From NCBI RefSeq assembly GCF_000321225.1, contig NW_004452136.1:173899-237898 (forward strand): a stretch of DNA of 64,000 nucleotides, written 5' to 3'. Under the pieces are notes generated by a model that was given only the letters and a program-made list of their open reading frames with translations, searched no databases and was not told the origin of the DNA. The DNA comes from Odobenus rosmarus divergens (taxonomy: Eukaryota > Chordata > Mammalia > Carnivora > Odobenidae). Shown piece by piece: positions 23,780-35,954 of the stretch. A program made the translations under genes and the position numbers. Every line of letters starts with the position of its first letter. Within the stretch, counting starts at the first letter, position 1.

Positions 23780-25400
23780 AATAAGACAGCCAATAAAAAA
23801 GATATTGCTGTTTTAAACTTCTATTCACCTAAAAGAAAGACGTAAAATATATAAACCACATCCCACAAACTGAAAGAAATACAAAAAGATAGTGATAGAT
23901 TTTAAAAGGGCCCAATAAGAAACTGATAGATAAAGCTGTCAAAGTTTTTCCAAGGATTTAAACAGCATAATGAATAAAATTAGCCTAAAATATACTTTAG
24001 ATCTTTTCATCCAAACAATAGTATACGTTGAACATTGATACAATCAAACCAGGAAATAGACTATAAAATCAGACACAATTTGAAAGACATATTCTCTGAC
24101 TCAAAATGCAATTTAATAAGAAAATATTAAAGTCTAAATACCTCATGGATTCACAGAAAATTAGACTGGACACTGAAATATTTAGCAAAGAATGCCAGGA
24201 GAGGCATTATATAATATATAAACTTGTATATTACAACATAGGAGAACTTAAAAGATTGTATAATTATGTTTTAATCCATTAATTAAAAAAGAATAATATT
24301 TAAAATGAGTTCAGTTTTTAAATAACAAAATAATTAGTATTAAACTTATGTAAATAAAAAGCAGTAATAAAAATATTGAAATGGAATAAAATAGGGTCCA
24401 AAAATTTCAAAAGATGATTTTAGGAAGCATAAATAGCTCTATAAGCCAGAGTGATCAAAAATAAATGGAAAAGCAAAAATAAACAAGATTATGAGTAATA
24501 TACCCACATATTAGGCTAAGGATTCACATCCACAATAAAAAAATCTAATAAAAGTTGTAAGAAAAATCTATAACTCAACCAATAAACGAGCAAAGGGAAA
24601 AAGTCAAAAATTTATATGTGGAATAAAAATCTTTTGAAAATAGAGCTACTGGAAATTGTTTGTGGGAGGGTAAATTTTTTGAAAAACCACCTTACCACCT
24701 TAGCGTGCTATTTTTCAGCTGTGCAAACCCATATACACGAATTCAAATTACAAATATATGCCAGAGACATTTGATGGATTTAGATAAGGAAATATAAGGA
24801 TACTCATTTCAGTTTTTTGTAATTATAAAACTTTGAAAAGAATCTAAATATCCATTAGTATGAGAATGGTTAAATAAATTTTGGATATTCTTTTACTCAT
24901 TCTGGATAGTTTTCAAAGTGAATTTGTTCATTCTAGACAGTTTTCAAAGTGAATAGTGTTACTTGAAAAGTAAGTTGTGAGAAAATACCATTTATGAAAA
25001 TTTAATTAAAAATTAAATGTTTCTTCATAGACATATAAATGTTAAATGGCTTTCTACATTCAAATTCATGATGGTGGCTTTTAGGATGGATACTTAAAAG
25101 AATAGGATTACGAACACAGTGTATGAAAATTTCTTTTATAAAAATAATGTGTGGTATGATTCATCCTTTATAACATTTTGTAAAAGGCAAAACGATGTAG
25201 ACAGGAAGGATCATTGGTTGCCAGGGATGAAGAGGCAAAGCACAGAGGATTTTCAGCATTGTGGAAATACCCTATCTGATACTGTAATAGCAAAACCTAT
25301 GTAAACTCTGCCTTCGGGTGATAATGATGTGTCAGCGTAGGTTCAAGTCTCTGCCTTCCTCTCAGTTGTACTGTGTACCTGAAACTGATCTAGAAAAGTT
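23780..25400 (+). mobile_element. heavily decayed old L1 (L1M-type)
   Basis: The right end is a clear plus-strand L1 3' part: tggttgccagggatgaagag, gcaaagcacagaggattttc and ggtgataatgatgtgtcagc (25214-25340). Upstream, 24840-24885 resembles the ORF2 end (aaatatccattagtatgaga, atggttaaataaattttgga). 23790-24150 looks like a shredded endonuclease/early ORF2 region. Whether these pieces are one element is inferred; left limit uncertain. Confidence 0.6.
24897..24955. repeat. 31 bp direct tandem duplication
   Basis: tcattctggatagttttcaa is repeated 31 bp later as tcattctagacagttttcaa, both followed by agtgaat. Two units, few mismatches. Confidence 0.85.
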
Positions 25401-25479
25401 TTTAAAAACACCTGAAAAATGAGAAAATCTGAAAGACTAGCTAGAGTGATGTAAGGTTTGGTTTATAATTTTGAATAGG

Positions 25480-25958
25480 TGTGATTGATTTGACTGAAGT
25501 AGGGAGTAAATCAGCTGATGACTTCTGGTATTGACCATTACACCGATCAAACCTTATAAAGAGAAAAACTCTTGAGGATCTTGCTGGCAGTCCTATACTC
25601 TCTGGTCTTGATGATTACTAAGCTTGCTGCCTGAGATGTCTCTTCCAAAATAATAAGAGAGATCCGCACATGAGCATTTACCCTCATTTAGCAGATCCTG
25701 CAATCGACTCTTGCTGATTTCAACGCTTGCCTGGTTGGCTGGGGCCTCCTTCCCTCACATCTGCATTCTGTAGCCGGATGATGAGCTTATGGATATGTGT
25801 TTATTGTCATGGAGCTAATCAGAGGAGAACAACCTGAAATAAATAGCCACGTCTGAGACTTAAATGACGGTCCTTAGCTGGGATGGACTACTCTGATACT
25901 CGCATTACAAATTTCATAAAGATTATAAAGAGTAGTGTTTCCGATAATGGTTATTGCT
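25480..25958. other. candidate conserved non-coding element
   Basis: Repeat-free, with balanced composition and several CpG sites for this AT-rich window (gagatccgcacatgagcatt, tgcaatcgactcttgctgat, tagccggatgatgagcttat, aatagccacgtctgagactt). No coding frame. Function and conservation are inferred from texture only. Confidence 0.35.
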
Positions 25959-25982
25959 GGTGTGTGTGTGTGTGTGTGTGTT
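25959..25982. repeat. (GT)n microsatellite
   Basis: About 11 GT units directly right of the candidate element. Confidence 0.95.
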
Positions 25983-26140
25983 TAACAATTTTGTTTGTAG
26001 GTAAACTATAGGTTGTGTCCAAGAAAAGTAGTGAATGCACCTTAATTGGTGCCATTTTTCTATCAGCCTGTTGAAGCAGTGTCTGCTTTACATTTGTATT
26101 CCCCTCCAAATGATGGTTAGTGTGCTATTTCGTCATATAC

Positions 26141-26176
26141 AAACAAACAAACCAAAATCAAACCAAACAAACAAAA
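26141..26176. repeat. CAAA-rich simple repeat
   Basis: Units of caaa with interruptions (caaacaaacaaaccaaaatc). Confidence 0.8.
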
Positions 26177-26325
26177 GGTCCTAAGGTAAATAAAGGTACA
26201 AGATGAAGATACCTGACTTGCTTTCTTGATGTTTTATGGTTTTTCAGTAGTTTGTTAATAAATATGCCCATCTTCAGTGTGACCTTAGGCTGCAGTGATG
26301 TGGGTGAATATGGATGTATGCAACA

Positions 26326-26344
26326 GGGCGGGGGGGGGGTGGGG
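26326..26344. repeat. G-run tract
   Basis: gggcggggggggggtgggg: G3, ten G at 26330-26339 and G4. Strongly G-rich for its surroundings and capable in principle of G-quadruplex formation. Confidence 0.85.
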
Positions 26345-27700
26345 AACAACCCAGAAACCCACAGTAGAGGTTCGTAGAGATTATGGTAGGAAGTAGAGAC
26401 AGAGGAAATTGCATGGCTGACTTTCTTCCCTTAACTGATACACTACTCTACTGTCAATGCAGTATATATAAATAATATTTTTGATACTTTGCTATTTTAA
26501 CATAGGTAATTTCATGTTTTTCTCTACCTATGTGCATGCCTAATTTCTGCATTACCACGAATTTTCCTGTTAAAAACCATTATCTTCTTTTTGCTTCATA
26601 TAACATTCTTCATTTGCCCTTTTAATTATTTTAATGGTCCTATAGAGTAATGCAATTATAAGAAAAATGAATAGTTTAAAATCTGAAGTTTGTCATTGGA
26701 AAACTAGCATGAGACACATAACAAGAGAATTCTCAGTAGGAGATCAGATGAACTGAGGGAGGCTTCTGCTTAGCTGACAATATTTAGGTTGTTCCCTGTT
26801 TTGTAATTTAAATTCCTCCTGCGGACAGTAATTTAGATGTGTCATTTAAACTTATACTGTCACACTGTCTTCCCACAATTATTCAAGCTGAAGTAAAAAA
26901 TTACTCCCTGGCTATTCTTAACCTGATATTTTATCAAATAAAGGGATATATGGATTGTTCTAGGGAGCATTTAAATAATAAATGAAAAGAATTCCAGATG
27001 AACACATTGTCCTTTAAAGTTAGAAGGGTTTCCTTCCTCAGAGGGAGCAACTAAGATGCCAGGCCCTCTCCATGTTGACTTATTGGTGTCACCAAAAGGA
27101 ACTAAATTGTTGTACAAATACAAAGAAAATAGACATATAGTCCTCATGTGAATTATTCATTCCCAGTAGATGTATCACACAGTTTCTGTTGAAATGTAAA
27201 GAACTATATGGAGAAATAGACACACTACTATGCTCACCCACATTAACAAATATTTTTACCTATAAAATATTTCATCATGAGACAAGTAGAATAATTAAGA
27301 GTTTAGAAATTAGGAATTTTATGAAGGACCACTTACACTGGTAAGTGTAGGAACTTGAAATAAAAGTAATTCATGTGCTCATCTAATCCATCAGTTAGCT
27401 CTGAAATTGATAGTTTCTGTGAAGTTTTCTCTCTTGTGCTTACTTTTTCTTTCTCCTCCTTTAACATAGACTGGTTAGTAAATTAATAACTAAAATAAAC
27501 ATCTTCAGTCATTTTTTAAAAATATGTGTTATTAAGTTATTACCTCTCATCTTACTCCCTTTGAAAACATTTATTTCCAAGAAACTTTGAAAAAGATAAC
27601 AGCCTTTTTTCATCAGACTAACACAGCTCATAAGACCTCGTGATTAAGTTCTACTTGGCCTTTTCTTTTTTTTAAGACATCAACTAAATTGTATGTTATA
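26345..27700. other. 1.4 kb unassigned sequence
   Basis: No recognisable repeat, RNA gene or coding frame. Confidence 0.45.
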
Positions 27701-27715
27701 TTCATTATCAATTTC

Positions 27716-27896
27716 TTTTTTTTTAATGTTTTATTTATTTATTCATGAGAGTCAGAGAGAGAGAGAGAGAGAGGCAGAGGCAGAGGAAGAAGCAGGCTCC
27801 CCGCGTAGCAGGGAGCCCGATGCGGGACTCGATCCCAGTGGGATCATGACCTGAGCCGAAGGCAGACGTTTAACCATCTGAGCCACCCAGGCGCCC
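27716..27896 (-). mobile_element. Can-SINE
   Basis: Minus-strand copy with (GA)n at 27754-27772 and the head complement tctgagccacccaggcgccc. A small deletion removes part of the B-box side (gatcccagtgggatcatgac). The likely TSD is imperfect (ttcattatcaatttct against ttcatcatctgtttct at 27897). Confidence 0.95.
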
Positions 27897-28082
27897 TTCA
27901 TCATCTGTTTCTTCAGAGACGTATCAGGTATCCTTCCAAACAATTAAGGCTTTGAAATAAGTGTACATAGATTAGAATCTCAGTTCCCTCAATTTCTCCC
28001 CCCATAATCATTGGCAATAATTTCTGCCTTTAATTTCTTCAACTACATTTTGGAGTAAAAAATCTTTTTTCTGTTTATAATC

Positions 28083-28605
28083 TCATATTTTTAATTGAGT
28101 TATAATTGACATATAACACTATATTAGTTTCAGATCCACAAATAATGATTCAGTATTTAAACACATTGCAAAACGATCACCACAATAAGTCTAGTTAACA
28201 TCTGTCACCTTATATAGTTACAAATAGTTTTTTCTTGTGATGAGAACATTTAAGATTTACTCTATTAGCACCTTTTAAATATGCAATACAACATTATTAA
28301 ATATAGTCACCATGCTCTACATTTCTTCCCCATGACTTTATTTTATAACTGGAAGTTTGTCCTTTTTGACCCCCTTCATACATTTCTCCCAGTCTTCACC
28401 CCCACCTTTGGCAACCATTCATCTGTTCTCTGTATCTATGAGTCTGGGTTTGTTTTGTTTCGATTTGTTTGAGTCCATGTATAAATGAGATCATATGGTA
28501 TTTGTCTTTCTCCGTCTGACTTATTAGACTTAGCATAGGGCCCTTAAGGTCCATTTCTGTTGTTGCAAATGATAAGATGTCATTCTTTTTAAGGGCTGAA
28601 TACTA

Positions 28606-28638
<33 letters not shown>

Positions 28639-29585
28639 GTGCATATATATATATATATATATACACTATTTTCTTTATCCATCCATCAGTGGACATTTAG
28701 GTTAAATATCTTGGCTATAGTAAATAATGCTACAATGAACATAGGGGTGTATATATCTCTTGAAATTGGTGCTTTCATTTTCTTTGTATAAATACCCAGA
28801 AGTGGAATTGCTGGATCAGATGGTAGTTCTATTTGTAATTTTTTGAGGAATCTCCATAGCAGCTCCACTAATTTACATTCCCACCAATAGTGCACAAGTG
28901 GTTCTTTTTCCTCCACATCTTTTCTTGCTTTTTGAAAATAGCCATTCTAACACATGTGAGGTGATATCTCATTGTGGGTCTGATTTGCATTTCCCTGATG
29001 ATGAGAGATGTTGAGTATCTTTTTATGTATCTGTTGACCATCTGGATGTCTTCCTTGGAAAAAATGTCTATTCAGATCTTCTGCCAATTTTTTAATGGAG
29101 TTGTTTGTGGGTTGTTTTTGTTGTTGTTGTTGTTATTGAGTTATATGAGTTCTTTATATATTTTGGATGTTAACCCCCATTAGCAGATATATGCTTTGTG
29201 AATATTTTCTCCCATTCAGTAGGTTGCCTTTCATTTTGCTGATGGTTTCCTTTGCTGTGCAGAAGCTTTTTAGTTTGTTGGAGGCCCACTTGTTTATTTT
29301 TGCTTTGTTTCTCTTGCCTTTGGAATCAGATCAAAAAACATCACTAAGACCTATGTAAAGAAGTTTACCAACTATGTTTTCTTCTAGGAGTTTTATGATT
29401 TCAGGTTTAACATTCAAGTCTTTAATCCATTTTGAGTTGATTTTGTGTGTGAAATAAGATAGTGGCCCACTTTCACTTCTTTGCATGTTGCTGTCCAGGT
29501 TTCCGAACACCATTTGTTGAAGAGACTGTCCTTTCCTCATTGTATATTCTTGGCTTCTTTGTCATACATTAACTGGCCATATGTG
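28083..29585 (-). mobile_element. L1 LINE, 3' end and ORF2 C-terminal region, 5'-truncated
   Basis: Antisense text from the 3' UTR (gagttataattgacatataa) through the ORF2 end. The minus strand at 28686-28916 still encodes the C-terminal signature [20 protein letters not shown] and ELPSDPAIPLLGIYTK. Frame is broken elsewhere. The right end near 29585 is a 5' truncation. Confidence 0.94.
28604..28668. repeat. (TG)n(TA)n microsatellite inside L1
   Basis: Starts right after gctgaatactatg, the usual L1 site of a short TA run, here expanded to about 65 bp. Confidence 0.95.
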
Positions 29586-29852
29586 TTATATTATGCATAA
29601 AAAGTCTTAAAGTATTATTTAAGATTATGTGTTAATTATTAATAACAAATAATTATTGATCACCTGGTCAAAGTAAGCACTCACTCAAAAAGTATATAAT
29701 ATCATTACTGCTATCTTTCTGTTATTTTCATTTCAATCATTTTACCCCTATTAATAAAGAGTTATTTGTTTGCTTTTTTCATGGATGATTTCCTCAACTC
29801 CTTATGATTTGGTGTCCAAATAGTATGACAATTACCTTACCTCTTTTGCATT
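29586..29852. other. unassigned AT-rich spacer
   Basis: Nothing recognisable. Confidence 0.45.
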
Positions 29853-29868
29853 AAAACTAATATATCCA

Positions 29869-30068
29869 GGGCGCCAGAGGGCTCAGTCGGTTAAGCATCT
29901 GACTTTCCGCTAAGGTTCAGGTCATGATCCTGGAGTCCCGGGATAGAGCCCCACATCTCACACCCTGCTCAGCGGGAAGTCTGCTTCTCCCTCTGCCCCT
30001 CACCCCGCTTATGTTTTCGCTCACTCTCTCTGTCTCTCTCTCAAATAAATAAATAAAATCTTAAAAAA
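29869..30068 (+). mobile_element. Can-SINE, mosaic variant
   Basis: Head gggcgccagagggctcagtc with CTGGGTGG damaged. The middle carries ctggagtcccgggatagagc (young type), while gcatctgactttccgc is unusual. TSD aaaactaatatatcca (29853-29868) against aaaactaagatatcca (30069-30084). The leading AAAA fits L1 endonuclease target use. Confidence 0.96.
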
Positions 30069-30084
30069 AAAACTAAGATATCCA

Positions 30085-30312
30085 CTTTGCCTGAAATATG
30101 ATTGGCTAGCTCATCTGCCTAGTTTATTGAAAATATATTAATATATGATAACCTATGATGTCATCTCTTTTCTAGATACTTGGATTCTTCTGTTAAAATA
30201 GAGACCTTCTGGGTCATTTAAGTGCTAAGAATTTCAGGGGTTACTTCTTTGGAACATTTATTTAAATTTCCCTATGTGTAATATAAGTACTAACTAGTCA
30301 TTTTTTAAATGC
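30085..30312. other. unassigned sequence
   Basis: Nothing recognisable. Confidence 0.4.
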
Positions 30313-30374
30313 CCCGTATTGCTGAGAAAAAAATCCCATATTGCTGAATGATATCCCATATTGCTGAAAAAAAT
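30313..30374. repeat. three-unit tandem repeat, about 20 bp period
   Basis: cccgtattgctgag (30313), cccatattgctgaatgatat (30335) and cccatattgctgaaaaaaat (30355) follow one another directly. Confidence 0.88.
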
Positions 30375-30800
30375 ACAGAAGCAGCTGGCTGGTGAGGTTT
30401 GTATCTCGCACAAATATCTTTTCCATCTCTACGCTTGATGATTCAAATGGGACATAAAGATGTTAGTACATTTGTGTTGCCACCAGAATGTTTTAAATTC
30501 TGTCTCAGAATCTATCTCATGGGCTCTATTTGCATATTGACAGTTCGTTTGTTAATGTCCTAAGCTGTCCCTGAAAAGCTGAGTCTAATGTGTGGCAGGA
30601 ATAAACACACTTAAAACACTACTCCTTTTTCCTTTAAAAGAGTTGATAACGCAATTGGTTATTTGAATTAGGAAGACTGCGGGGTGGTACTGGATAATAA
30701 ATATTCAGGCTTAAATTCAGAAATCAACCCTCAGTAAACTCATTCAATTTTATTCTTAAATTGTTATAGTATATGAAAACTTGATACTGGTCAATGTTAA
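30375..30800. other. unassigned sequence
   Basis: No repeat, RNA or coding feature recognised. Confidence 0.4.
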
Positions 30801-30814
30801 AACATTGGTTTGCT

Positions 30815-30998
30815 GGGCGCCTGGGTGGCCCAGATGGTTAAGCATCTGCCTTCGGCTCAGGTCATGATCCCAGAGTCCTGGGATCGAGTCCTGCATCGGG
30901 CTCCCTGCTCTTTGGGAGCCTGCTTCTCCCTCTGCTTCTCTCTCTCTCTCTGTCTCTTATGAATAAATAAATAAAATCTTTAAAAAAAATAAAAAAAA
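30815..30998 (+). mobile_element. Can-SINE, full length
   Basis: Head gggcgcctgggtggcccaga, B-box region cctgggatcgagtcctgcat, CT-rich middle, and tail aataaataaataaaatcttt plus A-run. TSD attggtttgct (30804-30814; 30999-31009). Confidence 0.97.
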
Positions 30999-31159
30999 AT
31001 TGGTTTGCTATCAATATATCTGTAAGAAAATATATCTACTTCTCAATCCTATAAAATGCAAGAAGTACTTTATACATTTGACATCCTCATCACTGAATAG
31101 TACTGGACTCAAGAATACTATTACACATTATATTCCTATATCAATAGTAGGTGTATGAG

Positions 31160-31398
31160 GTACGCCTGGGTGGCTCAGTCGGTTAAGCGTCTGCCTTCGG
31201 CTCAGGTCATGATCCCAGGGTCCTGGGATCGAGTCCCGCATCAGGCTCCTTGCTCAGCAGGGAGCCTGCTTCACCCTCTGCCTGCAGCTCCCCCTGCTTG
31301 TACCCTTGCTCACTCTTTCTCACTCACTCTCTCTCGCTCACTCTCTCTTGCCCATGCTCTCTCTCTAACAAATAAATAGATAAAATATTTTTTTAAAA
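31160..31398 (+). mobile_element. Can-SINE with expanded CT-rich middle
   Basis: Head gtacgcctgggtggctcagt. The CT/TC region is enlarged at 31300-31370 (cactctttctcactcactct and similar), making this the longest copy. TSD of 17 bp, aatagtaggtgtatgag (31143-31159) against aatagtaggcatatgag (31399-31415). Confidence 0.97.
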
Positions 31399-31415
31399 AA
31401 TAGTAGGCATATGAG

Positions 31416-32479
31416 TGCATTTAAATTATATCATACCAGTCTTTTATCTACTAAATAAGTTTTGTCAGGGAAGATTTTTTTTTTTTGTATTACAATTGTG
31501 AAATTGTGACTTTCTTATGTATGTGTGGGTTTTGTTAATCTGTATTTTTTCTCTATAATTTGACTATATTTTAGCTAACGTGTATTTATGACTCTTTTAA
31601 AATATTACTTGTATACTCTTTTCTTAGTATGAATTTTCCCACTTAATAATTTTGACTTGGGTTTATTTTTTTAATATAGGTCTTGAAACACAAGAATTTT
31701 GGAGGAGAGGGGATTGCTCCTTTGCAGGTGCATCTCCTTCCATCCATTAATTTCCACTTATTCTGTGAAGTTGTGCTTAGTTCCTATTTCTTAACACAGT
31801 ACATAATTTCAAGGAAAGCTTTCTCATTTTTAATAGATCAGCTTAACATGTGAATATAGTGATTATAGGGATTGGCAGTTATTTTCACCTTAAATTATAC
31901 TTTTTATTTGCCATGTTACTTTTTACAATTTCTTGATTTTGCAGAATTGATGAAGTCCTTTTCATATACTTTTTTCTTTAATGATGTATAGAATATACAC
32001 TTTATTCTTCCCATAGCACATTGAACATTTTAGCAAAAATATGTTAATCTCTAATTAAAATTGATCAGAATCTTTGGCTTCTTGTAGAAAAGAAAGAAAT
32101 CAAAATGAAATGATTTCTTTTTGAACTTCCCTCTTCCTTTGCTATGTTGTTTATATCTATACTTTCAACTCCAGTTTGTTTAGAATAGAAAATTTGCATT
32201 TTTATTATTTACTTAAAGTTTACTATAAATTATCATTCGTATCTTCTGATATGCTGTGTGAATTTCTTTGTTTGCCATAGCTTCTTCTCCCTTTTTTATT
32301 TATGGATTAACTTTTCTACTGAATTAGTTGTTCATATTAATGAATGATAGTCTCTAGTAAACCTTTTACTGAGGGTCTCTAGGCAGTAAATTTCTGCATC
32401 ATTTGCACACATGTTGACAGTGTATCCTTCCCCGCGGGTAACAGTAGAGAGTAACCGCATTCCAATTTAATGTTGTTTT
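31416..32479. other. unassigned T-rich sequence
   Basis: Long T-rich tracts without a clear family. The right part could belong to the antisense L1-like segment that follows. No gene evidence. Confidence 0.4.
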
Positions 32480-33070
32480 CCACTTCACTTTGAAGCTATG
32501 ACTCCAATGTTTATTGATTCATTCCTGTTTATAAAACATCTCTATTAATTTGATTGTCATACCTTTGCAGATCTGTCTTTTCTCTTCGATGGATGTTCAT
32601 ATTTGTCTTTGTATTTGATGTTCTGCAATTTCAGTATGCCATGGCTATGTGGTGGTTTTTCTAAATTTTACTTAACTCAGCTAATATAACTTGGTAATGC
32701 TTTTAGCCAAGGAACTCAAACATTATTTGGTGCTAGAAAATATTCAATCATAATATTTCTTCATCTTCACATAGTCTCCAAATATTCCTTTCCCTTCTTC
32801 TCAGTATTGCCTCCCTTTACTTCCTTTAGCTCTGTGGTAGAGCTGTTCGTTCTAACCACAGTATCTCTGCACGTATTTGTTATATTTTCCATTTATATCT
32901 CTACATGCTTCATTTCAGACTATCTATATTTACTCTCCAATTTACTAATTCTTTTTTCAGCTGTGTTGTATCTAACACTTATTCTGTTCATCAGTTGTTT
33001 GTGGGTGAATTTTTATTTAAATATGTGAATGTTACCATTTCCCAAATTATTTTTTTCATACCTATTATTT
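32480..33070 (-). mobile_element. old L1M-type 5'/ORF1-side fragment, antisense
   Basis: Blocks atgttctgcaatttcagtat (about 32618), cttcatttcagactatctat and ctaattcttttttcagctgt (about 32908-32962) appear in the order of an ancient L1 ORF1-side repeat read backwards. Divergence is high and limits are approximate. Confidence 0.5.
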
Positions 33071-33079
33071 CTTATTCAT

Positions 33080-33610
33080 GTATTTTCTTTTGTTGTATAA
33101 TGAATGACCAAAGCTTCCTGGCTGAAAGCAACATACTTTTTTTTTTTTTCTCACAGTTTCATAAACCAAGAGTCCAGACATGGCTTAGCTGGACTCTGCT
33201 CCTGGTCTTAAAAGGCAGTAGTCAAGGTATTGGCCAGCCTATATTTTCTTCTGGTGACTTATCTGGGGAAGAATATGCTTCCAAGTTCATTTAGGTTGTT
33301 GTCAGGATTCATTTCCTTGTGACTCTGTAAGTGAGGTTCTTGGGTTCTCTTTACTGACATTGGCTTGAGGCCACCATCAGATTCTGGAGGCTGCCCCTGG
33401 TTCCCTGCCATCTGGTCCTCCTACAGACCCTCTCACCACATGGAAGCTTGCTTCTTAAGGGCCATCAGGACAATCTAGCTCTCCAGTGGCTAAGAGTCTT
33501 ACATAACAAACACAGTCATGGGAGTGACATTCTATTATCTTTGTCAGATTCCACCTGCACTATAGGGAAAGGGAGTGTACTAAAGTGTGACTCACTGGGG
33601 ATCACCTACA
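33080..33610. mobile_element. old interspersed repeat, class not assigned (copy 1)
   Basis: Landmarks tgaatgaccaaagcttcctg, catggaagcttgcttcttaa, gggccatcaggacaatctag and catgggagtgacattctatt are those of a widespread old mammalian repeat that I know by sequence but cannot name safely. The same landmarks recur in the same order at 43180-43566 plus 44470-44640. Confidence 0.6.
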
Positions 33611-33791
33611 ATGTGCTCACCACATTATTTCATACATTCATTTCTTTATTCATTGCATTTTCATTTTAATCTACTTTAAAATTAGAAGCAAATGAATATA
33701 ATAATAATGAATATATAACCATGAATCTAGCCTGGTCTGTATTCATCTTGATCCCAGCATAGTCATAATATGTAAGTTCTGATATATTTTT

Positions 33792-33975
33792 TAAAGCTTT
33801 TATTTATCCATTTGACAGAGAGAGAGCACAAGTAGGCAAAGCAGCAGCAGAAGGAGAGGGAGAAGCAGGTCCCCCGCCCAGCAGGAAGCCCGACACGGGG
33901 CTCCATCCCAAGACATTGGGATCATGACCCGAGCAGAAGGCAGACGCCCAACCAACCGAGCCACCCAGGCGCCCC
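33792..33975 (-). mobile_element. Can-SINE
   Basis: Minus-strand copy ending accgagccacccaggcgccc. Tail block altered to aaagcttttatttatccatt. Likely TSD ctgatatattttt (33779) against ctgatattttttt (33975). Confidence 0.94.
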
Positions 33976-33989
33976 TGATATTTTTTTAC

Positions 33990-35727
33990 TGAGGAAAGGA
34001 CCCAGAAAAAAATGACAAGAACTCATAACAACCGTAATACTGTCTCACAGGACACTTTAACTTTTACAGAGAAAAGAAAATGTTCCTTGGTACTTGTAAA
34101 TCTGTTTAACTGAACTATTTTAGAACCCTGTTCACTTGCTTGGTCCTGGATCACAGTTTCTATCATCATTCCTGTCTCTCATGGGGCTTACTTTAATCCC
34201 TTTGCTTGTATATGCCTATGTAGACTGATCCTTTCTCTCTACTCTCTAGCGTCATTGGCTTTATCCTTCTGTCCAAGACAGAAGAGAGACTTACTGTCTC
34301 TCTCTTTTTTTGTAAGTGTGGTTCTGTGTTTTACAGTATATTTTTAGTCTCTTTTACCTAGCATTTTTTTGAATTAAGAGAAAATGTGGGTAGCTATGCT
34401 ATAGGTTGCTATGGGAACTAAAAAGAAAGAATGGGTCTAAAATAAAGGGTAGGCAAAGTCATTGTTATTAAAAATCTTTTTTTTCATTCTGATATTCAAC
34501 ATTACTAAATCCACTTTGTTGGGCTTCTCCAGTGATGTCTGGGCAAATTATGACCATTTCAGGTAACTGTAAATCCATCACAGCTTCTAAAATGTCTTGC
34601 AGCAATCCTCTTGCAATTCTGTCTTGCTAAAAGAGTGGCGTTGCCAGTAGCATTAGAATGAGAATGTGCGGGTAATTTCAGACCCTCTGGCCATGGCCAT
34701 AATGTTGTCATGTAAGATGGAACAGAGTGTACTCATTAATGGTCTGCTCTAGAGTCCTGAGTAGTGAATGAATCAGAGGGCCCATCACCTTCTCTCTATA
34801 GAGGTGGCCATGTATTTAACATTAGCTGCTAGGTAAGTAGCCAATTTGTAATTTTGCTATCTAAGCAGACAGAGGTTACTAACAATAGAGTGAGTTCAAA
34901 AAGAAAAGATGGGATGATAAAAGTTGTGTCTTCCTTACAAATTTGCTGCGAGGGAGAGGAACCCCTTAGCAACTGCAGCAGATATTCAGAAGACCCCAGA
35001 AGACCTAATGTTGTCAGCAAAGGAAAATAAGATTGTTTCAACCTTCCTGCCCTGAGGCTGCTCTTTGGTTATTAGGAGCACACCACCATTCCCCTGAGAT
35101 GCATGATAACTTCACTGGTGATGAGGGATCCATAAAAATGCATTCTTGACATTGAGCACCACCAGGTTAAAGTTGCCTGTGTGTGTTTGTGCAAATATAT
35201 TGGACTCCAGTTTGTACATCTTGGTTTAAATAGACAGGAATCTAGTGTAAAAACAGAACAAATTTCATTAGATATCATTATCAAAATATTCCTATTCATT
35301 CAATAAAAGAGAAAGATATCTATGCTAAAAAATAATAGATGTGGAAGTTTGCACGTAACTTTAGTTTTTGTTAATAAGAAAGGGAAATGATGAAGATTGC
35401 CTTTCATTAGAATATTTCAAAATACAATTGACAAAATGGTTTTAAATATCTTATTCAATAATATATACCCAAACAGCAATTCCTTAAAAATTTTATACTT
35501 GGGTTTTAACCGATATATATTGAAAACTTTAATTGTCCTAGAAAACAATGCAGTTGTATTTTAAAGAATTTAGCTCTACTCATCTTTTCTGTCTTGGCTG
35601 GTGAATGGTACTTTTCTTTCCAGCTAATGACCTAGCTAGCCTAGGAATACGTTTTAATACTAGCTGGTAAAAAAAAAAAAAAAAAATGCTTACTTTAAAA
35701 AATATAGGGGGTAATAGCTATTTTTAG
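33990..35727. other. 1.7 kb unassigned sequence
   Basis: Moderately balanced composition at 34500-35200, with no recognised repeat signature or exon-like frame. The minus-strand open frames at 34829-35041 and 35072-35299 have no recognisable domains. An A-run lies at 35670-35687. Confidence 0.4.
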
Positions 35728-35741
35728 CATAAAATATTTCT

Positions 35742-35940
35742 TTCTTTTTTTTTAAAGATTTTATTTATTTATTTGACAGAGGGAGACACAGTGAGAGAGG
35801 GAACACAAGCAGGGGGGCGGGAGAGGGAGAAGCAGGCATCCCGCTGAGCAGGGAGCCCGATGCGGGGCTCGATCCCAGGACCCTGGGATCATGACCTGAG
35901 CCGAAGGTAGACGTCCAGTGACTGAGCCACCCAGGCGCAC
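35742..35940 (-). mobile_element. Can-SINE, full length
   Basis: Minus-strand copy ending ctgagccacccaggcgcacc. Perfect 14 bp TSD cataaaatatttct at 35728-35741 and 35941-35954. Confidence 0.97.
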
Positions 35941-35954
35941 CATAAAATATTTCT

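Noticed and set aside
32905..33294. 129-codon plus-strand open frame, the longest in the window
   Set aside because: Runs across an antisense L1-like segment and an unrelated old repeat through a poly-T; no domain, and composition is that of T-rich repeats.
33990..35300. Possible exon or processed pseudogene because of more balanced composition
   Set aside because: No frame of convincing length, no poly-A or TSD around it, no recognisable protein similarity.
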